Below are positions 29,038 through 36,866 of a DNA stretch of 43,051 nucleotides, one piece after another (the first letter of the stretch is position 1; each line of letters opens with the position of its first letter). The stretch is from Hydrogenophilales bacterium (GTDB lineage Bacteria > Pseudomonadota > Gammaproteobacteria > Burkholderiales > Thiobacteraceae), in the NCBI GenBank assembly GCA_016235775.1, contig JACRIU010000100.1, forward strand, positions 1 through 43,051. Reading direction: 5' to 3'. The notes below the pieces were generated by a model. That model did not search any database, was not told where the DNA came from, and saw only the letters and a program-made list of their open reading frames with translations. Both the position numbers and the translations under genes were made by a program.

Positions 29038-30128
29038 GCGTGATCAATCGCATGCTGCAAGAGCTGGAGGAGCGCCACGACGACGCGGTGCAAAAGCGCA
29101 TGCCGGGCCTCGTGCGCGCGGTGCCGGCGCGCTTGCCTGCCGCGTCGCGCCGGCCATGGATCGTTGTGTTGATCGCCGGTTTGGTAGTGCTGCTCGGCGT
29201 GTTGGGCTGGCAAGTTGCCGCGACTTGGAAAATGAAACCGGCCGCCTCTCTCCCCCCGGTGGCGATAACGCCGCCCCCCCAGGCGGCCGTCACCGAGCCG
29301 CAACTGAAATCCGCCGACAGCCTCAAGCCATTACCCGCACCGTTGCTTGAAGCGGCGCTACCCGCACCGGAAGAACCGGCCCCCAAAGCACAGCCGGTAA
29401 AACCCGTCGAAGCAAAATCCGCTGGCGCCAAGTATCTTGTCAGCGCGAAGAGCGAACCAGCACTAACATCAAACGACAAGCCGGAAGCGGCGGCCAAAAC
29501 CAAACCCGGCGTGGAGCCCGTCAATGCCGCGGGCTTCAAGCAAGTGTCCAAGGAACAGCGCTCGGAAAACCGCTACCGCGAGGCCTTATCGCTCATTTCG
29601 CAAGGCCGGATGCTGGACGCGCAAGCCGCACTGGAGGATATCTTGCGCCTCGACCCGCGCAACTTGAGCGCGCGCCAAGTGCTGCTGGGCATTCATGTCG
29701 AGGCCAAGCGTTATGCCCAGGCCGAGCAATTACTGCAAGAAGGCTTGCAATTGAATCTTGCGCCCGCGACCCAGGCGATGGCCTTGGCGCGCGTGCAATT
29801 CGAACGCGGCGATCAAGCGGCGGCGCTGGCGACACTGGAAAAATACGCGCGTGAAGCCGGCAGCCAGGGCGAGTATCACGGCTTTCACGCCGCCTTGTTG
29901 CAGCGCGCGGGGCGTCATGCGGAAGCGATTGCGCAGTTTCAAGCGGCGCTCAAGACCCACCCCAATCAAGCCAATTGGCTCATGGGCCTGGGTATCTCCT
30001 TGCAAGCAGAAAAGCGCTACTCCGACGCGGAACAAGCCTACACACGCGCCCGCGCCAGCAATGCGCTCGCACCGGAGCTGCAAGCGTTTGTCGAACAGCG
30101 TTTGAAGCAGGTGCAACAGACGCGGTGA
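29034..30128 (+). CDS. mshN: MSHA biogenesis TPR protein MshN
   Basis: A 364-residue protein starting MSVINRMLQELEERHDDA, the conserved MshN opening. One transmembrane helix lies at about residues 42-66. A proline- and alanine-rich periplasmic linker follows (to about residue 170), then tetratricopeptide repeats such as RYREALSLISQGRMLDAQAA, RYAQAEQLLQEGLQLN, HAEAIAQFQAALKTHP and YSDAEQAYTRARA. The architecture suggests a periplasmic scaffold working with MshM and the secretin. The ATG is coupled to the mshM stop. A run of seven C residues is in the linker region. It is the last gene of the MSHA locus. Confidence 0.93.
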   Translation: MSVINRMLQELEERHDDAVQKRMPGLVRAVPARLPAASRRPWIVVLIAGLVVLLGVLGWQVAATWKMKPAASLPPVAITPPPQAAVTEPQLKSADSLKPLPAPLLEAALPAPEEPAPKAQPVKPVEAKSAGAKYLVSAKSEPALTSNDKPEAAAKTKPGVEPVNAAGFKQVSKEQRSENRYREALSLISQGRMLDAQAALEDILRLDPRNLSARQVLLGIHVEAKRYAQAEQLLQEGLQLNLAPATQAMALARVQFERGDQAAALATLEKYAREAGSQGEYHGFHAALLQRAGRHAEAIAQFQAALKTHPNQANWLMGLGISLQAEKRYSDAEQAYTRARASNALAPELQAFVEQRLKQVQQTR

Positions 30129-30169
30129 GAGCGGTTCCGCCTTACAAAGCTTAAGCGTATAGTTTCGTT

Positions 30170-30409
30170 ATGAGCCCAACGGTATTTCGGGGTGGTGGTT
30201 TCCGGTTTTATTTCTTCTCGCGAGAGGAACCGAGAATGCATGTCCACGTCTATGGGCAAAATGGCGAAGCAAAATTCTGGCTTGAACCGGAGATTGAGGT
30301 GGCGCAGAGCCATGGATTGGCTCAGTCGGAATTAAATGCAGCGCTTCGACTTATTCGGGAGCATGAAGATGACATCCGCAACGCTTGGCGCGAGCACTTC
30401 GGAAGTTGA
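30170..30409 (+). CDS. DUF4160 protein, possible toxin-antitoxin partner
   Basis: A 79-residue protein of the DUF4160 family, recognised from SPTVFRGGGFRFYFFSREEP, HVHVYGQNGEAKFWLEPEI and the end NAALRLIREHEDDIRNAWREHFG. The ATG at 30170 has no obvious ribosome site; a TATAGT at 30158-30163 could be a -10 for a nearly leaderless message, but the -35 is poor. Its end overlaps the next gene, which is of the DUF2442 family. The two families are often found side by side and have been suggested to form small two-gene modules. Base composition is lower in GC than the flanking MSHA genes, which suggests acquisition. Confidence 0.8.
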   Translation: MSPTVFRGGGFRFYFFSREEPRMHVHVYGQNGEAKFWLEPEIEVAQSHGLAQSELNAALRLIREHEDDIRNAWREHFGS

Positions 30410-30632
30410 AGTTACCAATGTTTCAAAGCATGGGTTCTGGTTGCTGATTCGCAACCAGGAAGTGTTTCTATCATTCGAGCAGTTCCCTTGGTTCAAAGAT
30501 GCACCTATTGGGAAGTTGTTGAATGTCGAACTGCCTTCGTTAGATCATCTTTACTGGCCTGAGCTGGATATCGATTTGGCGGTCGAATCTGTTTTTCACC
30601 CAGAGCAATTTCCTTTGGTTAGCCGAAAATAA
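30369..30632 (+). CDS. DUF2442 protein, partner of DUF4160
   Basis: An 87-residue protein of the DUF2442 family, with EVTNVSKHGFWLLIRNQEVF, LSFEQFPWFKDAPIGKL and LYWPELDIDLAVESVF as the typical end. The ATG at 30369 has GGGAG at seven bases and overlaps DUF4160 by 41 bases in another frame; ATG 30363 and 30336 are alternatives. Overlap, small size and lower GC fit an accessory two-gene module. Its biochemical role is not known to me. Confidence 0.78.
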   Translation: MTSATLGASTSEVEVTNVSKHGFWLLIRNQEVFLSFEQFPWFKDAPIGKLLNVELPSLDHLYWPELDIDLAVESVFHPEQFPLVSRK

Positions 30633-30685
30633 GTAGCGGCTGGAAGCACTGCGACGAAGCTTCATTGAGGGTGAAAATAGCGGGA

Positions 30686-30712
30686 ATAAAAAACGGGGCC
30701 ACTGGCCCCGTT
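30686..30712 (-). terminator. Rho-independent terminator of efp
   Basis: On the minus strand AACGGGGCC-AGT-GGCCCCGTT gives a 9-bp stem with a 3-base loop, followed by a T-rich run (complement of 30688-30693). It lies 22 bases after the efp stop. In the plus direction the same stem follows the DUF2442 gene but lacks a good T-tract. Confidence 0.9.
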
Positions 30713-30733
30713 GCATTTGGTGCGACACGCGCC

Positions 30734-31294
30734 TTACGCGTTGACGCGACGGCGGTATTCGTGGGTGCGGGTGTCGATTTCGATGTTGTCGCCGGTCGCG
30801 CAGAATAGCGGTACCTGAATTTCAAACCCGGTGGCGAGCTTGGCGGGTTTCAGCACCTTGCCCGAGGTGTCGCCGCGCACGGCGGGTTCGGTGTAGGTGA
30901 TTTCGCGCACCAGCGAGGTCGGCATTTCGACCGACAAGGCACGGCCTTGATAGAACACGACTTCGACCGGCATGCCGTCTTCGAGATAGTTGATGGCTTC
31001 GCCCAGGTTGTCCTTTTCGACTTCATGCTGCTCGTAGTCGGTGTCCATGAACACATACATCGGGTCGGCAAAGTAGGAGTAGGTCGCTTCCTTGCGCTCC
31101 AGCGTCACGGTGTCGAACTTATCGTCGGCTTTGTACACGGTTTCGCTGCCTGCGCCGGTGAGCAGGTTTTTCATTTTCAGTTTCACCACGGAGGCGTTGC
31201 GGCCGGAGCGGGTGTATTCGGCTTTCTGCACCACCATCGCGTCGTTGCCGATCATGACGACGTTGCCAGCGCGCAGTTCTTGTGCGGTTTTCAT
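30734..31294 (-). CDS. efp: Elongation factor P, Arg32 type
   Basis: EF-P rescues ribosomes stalled at polyproline stretches. The 186-residue product has the three OB-type domains of the family, beginning [20 protein letters not shown] and ending with [17 protein letters not shown]. The tip loop that reaches the peptidyl-transferase centre reads [11 protein letters not shown] and carries Arg32 instead of the lysine of the E. coli protein. That residue is the known site of rhamnosylation by EarP, and earP is the gene directly upstream. The ATG at 31294 has TAGG at six bases. A terminator follows at 30686-30712. Confidence 0.98.
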   Translation of the reverse strand: MKTAQELRAGNVVMIGNDAMVVQKAEYTRSGRNASVVKLKMKNLLTGAGSETVYKADDKFDTVTLERKEATYSYFADPMYVFMDTDYEQHEVEKDNLGEAINYLEDGMPVEVVFYQGRALSVEMPTSLVREITYTEPAVRGDTSGKVLKPAKLATGFEIQVPLFCATGDNIEIDTRTHEYRRRVNA

Positions 31295-31329
31295 ACGGTA
31301 CCTAAAAATCAGAAGGGGAAAAACCGCGC

Positions 31330-31335
31330 ATTATA
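31330..31335 (-). promoter_or_regulatory. -10 box of the efp promoter overlapping the earP stop
   Basis: On the minus strand TATAAT followed by GCGCGG lies 35 bases upstream of the efp ATG, and the stop codon TAA of earP is inside the hexamer. The -35 region inside earP is weak. efp can probably be transcribed both alone and with earP. Confidence 0.5.
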
Positions 31336-32452
31336 ACGGATTTTGGCTAAATTTCACCAGGTTGGCGGCCAAATCCGGCAGTTTGGCCTGGGTAATTGCC
31401 CACTGGCGGGCGTGGGTGGTCAAGTCCGGCAGGGCGGCGGCATAGGCAAGCCAGGCGTGGGCCGGGTCGCCCCGGCCGTTCCAGGCGCGCAGGAGGGCGG
31501 CCAATTCAGGCGCGCCATAGCGAGTGATAAATGCCTCCAATTTGGCCTCATGCGCCGCATCGTGCTGGGGGTAGATTTGCCATACGAAGGGCTTGGCGGC
31601 CCATTGGGCGCGCACGAAAGAATCCTCGCCGCGCACGAAATTCAGGTCGCATGCCCACAGCAGCCGGTCATAAGCTTCCTGGGCCAGAAACGGGATGCCG
31701 GCCAGGGTCAGATTGCCGCGCACGACGCGGGTTCCGGCGCGAATCGGGTCCACATTCAGCGCTTGGGCGATAGTGGTGGAGAGCGGCGTCTCCGGCAGCG
31801 CACAAAAAATCGGTGTGGCCGAGTGGATCCAAGCCTGCAATAGAGGGGCGACTGGAGCGGTGGGATAGGCGAACAGGGAAATTTTGAGCGCATTCGGCGC
31901 GGGTTCTGTATTCAGCCCACGCCACCATTCGGTATGTGCGCTGGGATTGTTCTGAAACGCATCGCGCGCCGCCATGAGCCCCGCTTCTCGAATCAAGCCG
32001 CCAGTATTCAGTGAAAAGCCGGGGAAATAAAAATACTTGGTCAGCGGCAGCCGGGGATGTGGCGAGGCCAGGCTGTGATGATCTTCCACCCAGTTTTCCG
32101 CGCTGAGGTATTCCAAATTGATCCACACCGGTTTGGCCGCCTGCGCCGCCATGGCGGCGATATAGGTCTCCGGTAAATGGCAGGCAAAGGCTTCGATCAC
32201 CACATCAGCCGGCGCCGTCTGCGCAAAGGGGGGGCGCCAGCGCTGAATTTCGACTTGGCTGATTTGTTGCTGGTCCTGTTGCGGGTCGAGTTGCGGCGCG
32301 AGCTTGGCGAAGCTCTCCAGATCATCCACCCACAGCCGCACCGTCAAGCCATGCTCGGCAGCGAGCTGGCGCGCGAGCCGCCAGCACACGCCGATATCGC
32401 CGTAGTTATCGACGACCGTGCAGAAAATATCCCAGTGTTGGCGGGTGTTCAT
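31331..32452 (-). CDS. earP: EF-P arginine rhamnosyltransferase EarP
   Basis: EarP transfers rhamnose from dTDP-rhamnose to Arg32 of EF-P, the activation used by many beta- and gammaproteobacteria in place of beta-lysylation. The 373-residue product has the GT-B fold signature motif DIFCTVVDNYGDIGVCWRLA with the two aspartates (Asp15 and Asp19) that match the catalytic pair, and the C-terminal nucleotide-binding part LNFVRGEDSFVRAQWAAKP with the expected Glu. It ends 36 bases before efp. The dTDP-rhamnose synthesis genes are not in this window. The start ATG at 32452 is preceded by TTAGGTAC. Confidence 0.96.
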   Translation of the reverse strand: MNTRQHWDIFCTVVDNYGDIGVCWRLARQLAAEHGLTVRLWVDDLESFAKLAPQLDPQQDQQQISQVEIQRWRPPFAQTAPADVVIEAFACHLPETYIAAMAAQAAKPVWINLEYLSAENWVEDHHSLASPHPRLPLTKYFYFPGFSLNTGGLIREAGLMAARDAFQNNPSAHTEWWRGLNTEPAPNALKISLFAYPTAPVAPLLQAWIHSATPIFCALPETPLSTTIAQALNVDPIRAGTRVVRGNLTLAGIPFLAQEAYDRLLWACDLNFVRGEDSFVRAQWAAKPFVWQIYPQHDAAHEAKLEAFITRYGAPELAALLRAWNGRGDPAHAWLAYAAALPDLTTHARQWAITQAKLPDLAANLVKFSQNPL

Positions 32453-32474
32453 GGGGCGTACCTAACAAAAAAAC

Positions 32475-32558
32475 TTTTGCCACAGAGGTCACAGAGGGCA
32501 CAGAGAAAAACATGTGCTCGTCTCAGTGGGTGGGGTTTCTCTGTGTCCTCTGTGGCTA
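32475..32558. repeat. CACAGAG inverted-repeat element, copy 2
   Basis: The left arm TTTTGCCACAGAGGTCACAG (from 32475) and the right arm (32536-32558, complement of GCCACAGAGGACACAGAGAAA) enclose a short centre. It fills the gap between slt and earP. Compared with copy 1 (14744-14876) the centre differs and is shorter, while the arms are conserved. Confidence 0.83.
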
Positions 32559-32564
32559 GATTCT

Positions 32565-34508
32565 TTAAGGCTCGTCGCTCGGCAGTTCTTCCTTCGACCG
32601 GCCGGGAATGATGCCCAGCCGTTTCTTGAGTGAAGTGAGCGGATTGCCGAAGCGCGCGGCGTAGTAGGCGCTGTTGCTCATCACCTTTTTTACGTAGTCG
32701 CGGGTTTCGTTGAAGGGGATGGATTCGACATAGGCCGCGGCTTCCATCGGCTTCATCTCTTGCCACTTGCGCGCGCGGCCGGGGCCGGCATTGTAGGCGG
32801 CGGTGGCTAGCACCGGGCTGCCGCTCAGCGTATCCAGCACATGCTTCATGTAATACGTGCCGAGCGCGAAGTTGGTGTCGAGCTTGTTCACCACGCCGAG
32901 GCTGAAACTTTTCATGCCGAGTTTTTTCGCGACCCATTTTGCGGTGGCAGGCATCAGTTGCATCATGCCCGAAGCGCCGACGCTGGATTTGGCGACTTGA
33001 ATGAAGCGGCTTTCTTGCCGCACCAGGCCGTACACCCAGGCGTCATCCAGGTTGAGCGGCTTGGTATAACCCTGCATCGTATCGAGGTACGGCGCGGGGT
33101 AGCGCAAGCTGAAATCATGCAATTGCTGGGTGCGATCGGCGGTATTGATGGCGCGGTCATACAGGTCGTTGCGGCGCGCCAATTCCGCCGCCGCGAGCAG
33201 TTGCTTATCGTCGAATTTGCGGATGGCCCAGGTCCATTCGCGCAGTCCTTCGAGGCGCAGATTGAGCCGGTACAAGGCCAGCGCGCGTTGCAAGGCCGGG
33301 TTGTTGGCCATGGTTTTAATTTCTTCTTCCGCCGGCTTGTAAGTCGCCACGGCCGGGCCGATGATCGCACCCAACTCCTCGCTCGCGAGCTGGCCATAAA
33401 AATGATGCTCGCGCGATAAGACTGCGAATTGCTCATCCGCCGCTACCGGCAGGCCCAGGGATTTCAACGCGCGCGCAAACCAATAGCGCCATTCGGGGCG
33501 GCGCTTTTCGGCTTCGCTCATCCAGGCGATGGCGGAGAGCAGCGCATTCCAATCCTGCGCGCGCATCGCGGCGCGCGCCTTCCAGGCCAACTGCAAATCG
33601 GAGAGCGGCGCTTCTTTCGCATAGCCGAACCAAGCCAGTGCATTGGGTTCGTGCCGGCGCGCCAGATGTAGCGCGATTTGGCCTGCGACGTAAGCTTGTT
33701 CTTCGGGGCTGAACTGCGACTTGATCGATTCCCAGCGATGAATCGCCTGCTCCGGATCGGTGCGCGCGATGCGGTGAATGGCGAACAGCACCATCTCCCG
33801 CCCGCCGCGCGCGGACAGGTCATAGCTGTGCTTTTCCAAGAAGCGCGAGGGATTGTCGGCGGCCGATTCCAAGGGCTTCACGCCGCTTTGGTATTTGCCG
33901 GGCAGGTATTGCGCGACATAGCGCGCAACGCTCACATTTCCCGCCTCCAAGGCCAGGCGCAGGCGCGCGAACACATCATCCACACTCAGCAATTCTTCAT
34001 CGGCGAGTTGCTCGAATAGCGGATTGCAACTGCTGGCCAGATCGGCGCCGGAAAACCAAAGGCGCTTGGCCTCGGCTAGGGGCGCTTTGTCGGTGGGTAG
34101 CACGGCCAAGCGCGCTTGCAGTTGGTAGCAGGCGACCTCCGCGTCTTCATTGACCAAGCGTGGGAGTTCGGCTTGAAACTGCTCCCACTGTTTTTGTTTA
34201 CCCAACACCTTCAGCCACTCGGCGCGCAGGCGGTCGGAAACGTGAACATCGCCATGCCCATCCAAAAAGGCTTTAACCTCTTCCGGTTTGGCGGCATCGA
34301 GATTGAGCGAGAGCTGCCAATAGTGCACAAACGGTGCGAGCGGATGCTCTTGCAATTTGCGCGCATATTGATCGAGGCGAGCACCATTGCGCGCGTTGAA
34401 GGTGTCGCGCGCGGCAAGAAAATCGTCGTCCGGCGCGGCGAATGCGGGGACGAAAATGAATTGGAGCGCGATGAAAAGGGCGGCGGTGAATTGCGTGATG
34501 CGCGGCAT
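32565..34508 (-). CDS. Soluble lytic murein transglycosylase (Slt70-like)
   Basis: A 647-residue periplasmic lytic transglycosylase that cleaves the glycan backbone with 1,6-anhydro ring formation. ATG 34508 gives a signal peptide (ITQFTAALFIALQFIFVPAFA). A long alpha-superhelical U/L region follows, then the SLT catalytic domain with RQESRF (catalytic Glu499), SSVGASGMMQLMPATAKWVA and ATAAYNAGPGRARKW. A longer open frame from 34589 would hide the signal peptide. AGGG upstream supports the chosen start. It lies upstream of earP and efp on the same strand, separated by a CACAGAG repeat, and is divergent from the aldehyde dehydrogenase gene. Confidence 0.93.
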   Translation of the reverse strand: MPRITQFTAALFIALQFIFVPAFAAPDDDFLAARDTFNARNGARLDQYARKLQEHPLAPFVHYWQLSLNLDAAKPEEVKAFLDGHGDVHVSDRLRAEWLKVLGKQKQWEQFQAELPRLVNEDAEVACYQLQARLAVLPTDKAPLAEAKRLWFSGADLASSCNPLFEQLADEELLSVDDVFARLRLALEAGNVSVARYVAQYLPGKYQSGVKPLESAADNPSRFLEKHSYDLSARGGREMVLFAIHRIARTDPEQAIHRWESIKSQFSPEEQAYVAGQIALHLARRHEPNALAWFGYAKEAPLSDLQLAWKARAAMRAQDWNALLSAIAWMSEAEKRRPEWRYWFARALKSLGLPVAADEQFAVLSREHHFYGQLASEELGAIIGPAVATYKPAEEEIKTMANNPALQRALALYRLNLRLEGLREWTWAIRKFDDKQLLAAAELARRNDLYDRAINTADRTQQLHDFSLRYPAPYLDTMQGYTKPLNLDDAWVYGLVRQESRFIQVAKSSVGASGMMQLMPATAKWVAKKLGMKSFSLGVVNKLDTNFALGTYYMKHVLDTLSGSPVLATAAYNAGPGRARKWQEMKPMEAAAYVESIPFNETRDYVKKVMSNSAYYAARFGNPLTSLKKRLGIIPGRSKEELPSDEP

Positions 34509-34590
34509 GCCGAGGCCCTGAAAGATTCTGACCATACCTGCTATATTAAGGCCTGTGGCGCGGTGTTGCGCCAGCAATAAGGATAACACA

Positions 34591-35976
34591 ATGCCCTACG
34601 TGAGCCTCAACCCGAGCGTCAATAAGGTCATGCATACTTACCCGAGCTGGGATAGCCATCGATTAGCCCTCGCCTTGGAGAAAGCCCGCGCCGCGCAGAC
34701 GGCTTGGGCGCAAACATCGTTCACTCAACGCGCCGAAATATTGCGCGACGCGGCGATTCATCTGCGCGTGCATCGCGATCAATACGCCATGCTCATCACC
34801 CAGGAAATGGGCAAGCTGTTGCGTGAATCCCGCGCCGAGGTGGAAAAATGCGCGGGCGGCTGCGATTATTATGCGGAGCACGCCGAATCATTTTTAAAGC
34901 CCGAAATGGTGGAATCGGATGCGGGCAAAAGCTACGTCGCGCATTACCCGCTGGGCGTGGTGCTCGCCGTCATGCCGTGGAATTTCCCCTTCTGGCAAGT
35001 ATTCCGCGCGGCCGCACCGGCGCTGATGGCGGGCAACGCCGTGGTGTTGAAGCATGCCTCCAACGTGCCGCAATGCGCGCAAATGATAGAAACGATCTTC
35101 CGTGACAGCGGTTTACCGGATGGCCTATTCACCACGCTGATGATCGAAGCGGATCAAGTGGTGGACGTGATCGCGAGCCCGCATGTGCAAGCGGTCACCC
35201 TCACCGGCTCCGAAGCTGCCGGGCGCAAAGTCGCGGCCGCAGCCGGACAGCATTTGAAAAAATGCGTGTTGGAGTTGGGCGGCTCCGATCCATTCATCGT
35301 ATTGCGTGACGCGGATTTGGATTTCACCAGCAATATGGCGGTGGCGTCGCGCTTCATGAATTGCGGCCAATCCTGCATCGCAGCCAAGCGCTTCATCCTG
35401 GCGCCGGAAATCGCCGAGGCGTTTTTGCACGAATTCAAAACCAAAACCGAAGCGCTCAAACTCGGCGACCCGACCGAAGACGCAACGCAAATCGGCCCCA
35501 TGGCCCGGCTCGATTTGCGCGAAACCCTGCACCAACAAGTCACCGACTCCATCGCACAAGGCGCCGTCGCACTTACCGGCTGCCAGCCGGATGCACGCGA
35601 AGGCTTCTACTACCCCCCCTCGATCCTCGATCACGTCACCGCCAAGACCCGCGCCTATCATGAAGAGCTATTCGGCCCCGTCGCGATCGTGATCCGCGCC
35701 GAGAACGAAGCGCATGCGCTGCAAATCGCGAATGCAAGCCGGTTTGGTTTGGGCTCATCGATTTGGAGCAAAGACGTGGCGCGGGCTGAAACTTTGGCTA
35801 CGCAAATTCAGGCGGGGTGCACCTTCATCAACGGCATAGTGAAATCGGATCCGCGCTTGCCGTTTGGGGGGGTAAAGGCGTCGGGGTTTGGGCGGGAGTT
35901 ATCGCATCACGGGATACATGAATTTGTGAATGCGAAGACGGTTTGGATAAGGCAGGTTAGGGCGACGGTGCGGTGA
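34591..35976 (+). CDS. Aldehyde dehydrogenase, Sad/YneI-like (succinate semialdehyde)
   Basis: A 461-residue NAD(P)-dependent aldehyde dehydrogenase. The catalytic residues are Glu228 in LELGGSDPFIVL and Cys262 in NCGQSCIAAKRF, 34 residues apart as in the superfamily. NAVVLKHASNVPQCAQMIE and the C-terminal FGGVKASGFGRELSHHGIHEF resemble E. coli Sad/YneI, so succinate semialdehyde is the likely substrate, though other aldehydes cannot be excluded. Start chosen: ATG 34591 with AAGGA at 34579-34583. The 82-base gap shared with the divergent slt gene must hold both promoters; I see only TATATTAA at about 34549 as a candidate -10. Confidence 0.93.
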   Translation: MPYVSLNPSVNKVMHTYPSWDSHRLALALEKARAAQTAWAQTSFTQRAEILRDAAIHLRVHRDQYAMLITQEMGKLLRESRAEVEKCAGGCDYYAEHAESFLKPEMVESDAGKSYVAHYPLGVVLAVMPWNFPFWQVFRAAAPALMAGNAVVLKHASNVPQCAQMIETIFRDSGLPDGLFTTLMIEADQVVDVIASPHVQAVTLTGSEAAGRKVAAAAGQHLKKCVLELGGSDPFIVLRDADLDFTSNMAVASRFMNCGQSCIAAKRFILAPEIAEAFLHEFKTKTEALKLGDPTEDATQIGPMARLDLRETLHQQVTDSIAQGAVALTGCQPDAREGFYYPPSILDHVTAKTRAYHEELFGPVAIVIRAENEAHALQIANASRFGLGSSIWSKDVARAETLATQIQAGCTFINGIVKSDPRLPFGGVKASGFGRELSHHGIHEFVNAKTVWIRQVRATVR

Positions 35977-36037
35977 GATGATTGCCCAGCGGACTGGCGT
36001 CGCAACAGTGAATTTATTGCCAGAATAGACGTGGCAG

Positions 36038-36454
36038 TTATGCGGTTTCCTCATCGGCGTTTGCTTCGTCAGATGTCGGGTATGCTGAGACTCTGAGTAA
36101 CAGATCACTTTCCGCAAATGACAATAATTCAGATGGGGAGAACTCCACGCTAGCAAAAAATTGCTTAGAGTCCCCGACTGAGAAGCCGATATCCAATTCG
36201 GCTTCAAGTTTAAATTGAGAAAACACAACGGCTTTCTCTTTGCATTGCGCTAAGAAAATACGGATAAGGCGAAGCAGTTCTATCGGGTTTTCAGCATCTG
36301 CGATAGTGGAATTGAACCCTGACGATTCCTGCTTGCGGCCATTGCGTCTTATATCCCCTTTGCGCCACTGCGTATCGAGATCAAGGGACAATGTTTTTTT
36401 GATCGTATCGAGGGCGGCATCAGTTCCTGAGACGCGTAACGTTGCTAAGTTCAT
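36038..36454 (-). CDS. DUF4279-like hypothetical protein
   Basis: A 138-residue soluble protein with no signal peptide or membrane segment. The start ATLRVSGTDAALDTIKKTLSL and the WRKGDIRRNGRKQ segment fit the DUF4279 family, where a WRKGD-type motif follows the first helix. The middle ELLRLIRIFLAQCKEK is helical and the C-terminus is acidic. AGAAGG lies upstream of the ATG. GC content is visibly lower than in the neighbours, and the gene stands between a housekeeping gene and a repeat block, so it looks like an acquired cargo gene. Some relatives have been noted near toxin loci as possible immunity proteins, but nothing here supports a toxin nearby. Confidence 0.65.
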   Translation of the reverse strand: MNLATLRVSGTDAALDTIKKTLSLDLDTQWRKGDIRRNGRKQESSGFNSTIADAENPIELLRLIRIFLAQCKEKAVVFSQFKLEAELDIGFSVGDSKQFFASVEFSPSELLSFAESDLLLRVSAYPTSDEANADEETA

Positions 36455-36514
36455 TTGCTTATTTAGCCTTCTGATGTTGGGTGCGCTACGCGCATGAGCC
36501 TAAAAACATTTTTG

Positions 36515-36770
36515 GCCGGTCATGCCCCGGCGGGGCAGTTACCTTCTTTTGCTTGTCCAAAAGAAGGTAACCCAAGAAAAAGACACCCCCTTTACCGCCC
36601 TTCGGGTTCCCTGCGTTGCTCGCCAAACCGGGCGGCTGCGGAACTCGCGCGATCCGCTGCGCGGCCACGCGCTCAGACAGTCCTCGCCGAATTCCCCGGC
36701 TTAGCTGTGCTACTCGGCGGTGCAGAGGGGCCCCGAAAAACCAAACCACCGGTGATTCGAAGCGCGCCAG
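36515..36770. repeat. Dispersed noncoding repeat with ACCTTCTTTTG hairpin
   Basis: The 412-base gap between the DUF4279-like gene and ilvA has no supportable gene. It holds a perfect hairpin ACCTTCTTTTG-CTTGTC-CAAAAGAAGGT (36541-36568), followed by GTTCCCTGCG, GGGCGGCTGCGGAACTCGCG, CAGACAGTCCTCGCCGAA and CTCGGCGG blocks. From memory this order of blocks recurs as an intergenic repeat in many betaproteobacterial genomes. No repeat of it is seen elsewhere in this window. A REPIN-like element follows at 36811. Confidence 0.65.
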
Positions 36771-36810
36771 TATTAGCCCGATACTGTAATCGAAGATCGG
36801 CGGGCCTTTT

Positions 36811-36856
36811 GTAGCGCAAGCATCCTGCTTGCATGCCGGCAGGATGCCGGCGCTAC
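36811..36856. repeat. REPIN-like inverted REP pair with complementary loops
   Basis: An outer stem GTAGC/GCTAC encloses hairpin GCAAGC-ATCCT-GCTTGC, a central AT, and hairpin GCCGGC-AGGAT-GCCGGC. Both 5' ends, read on opposite strands, begin with GTAG, as in REPINs made of two inverted REPs. The two halves are complementary except at two dinucleotides (AA/TT against CG/CG), which change together so that both small hairpins remain perfect. Confidence 0.85.
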
Positions 36857-36866
36857 ACGTTCCGGC

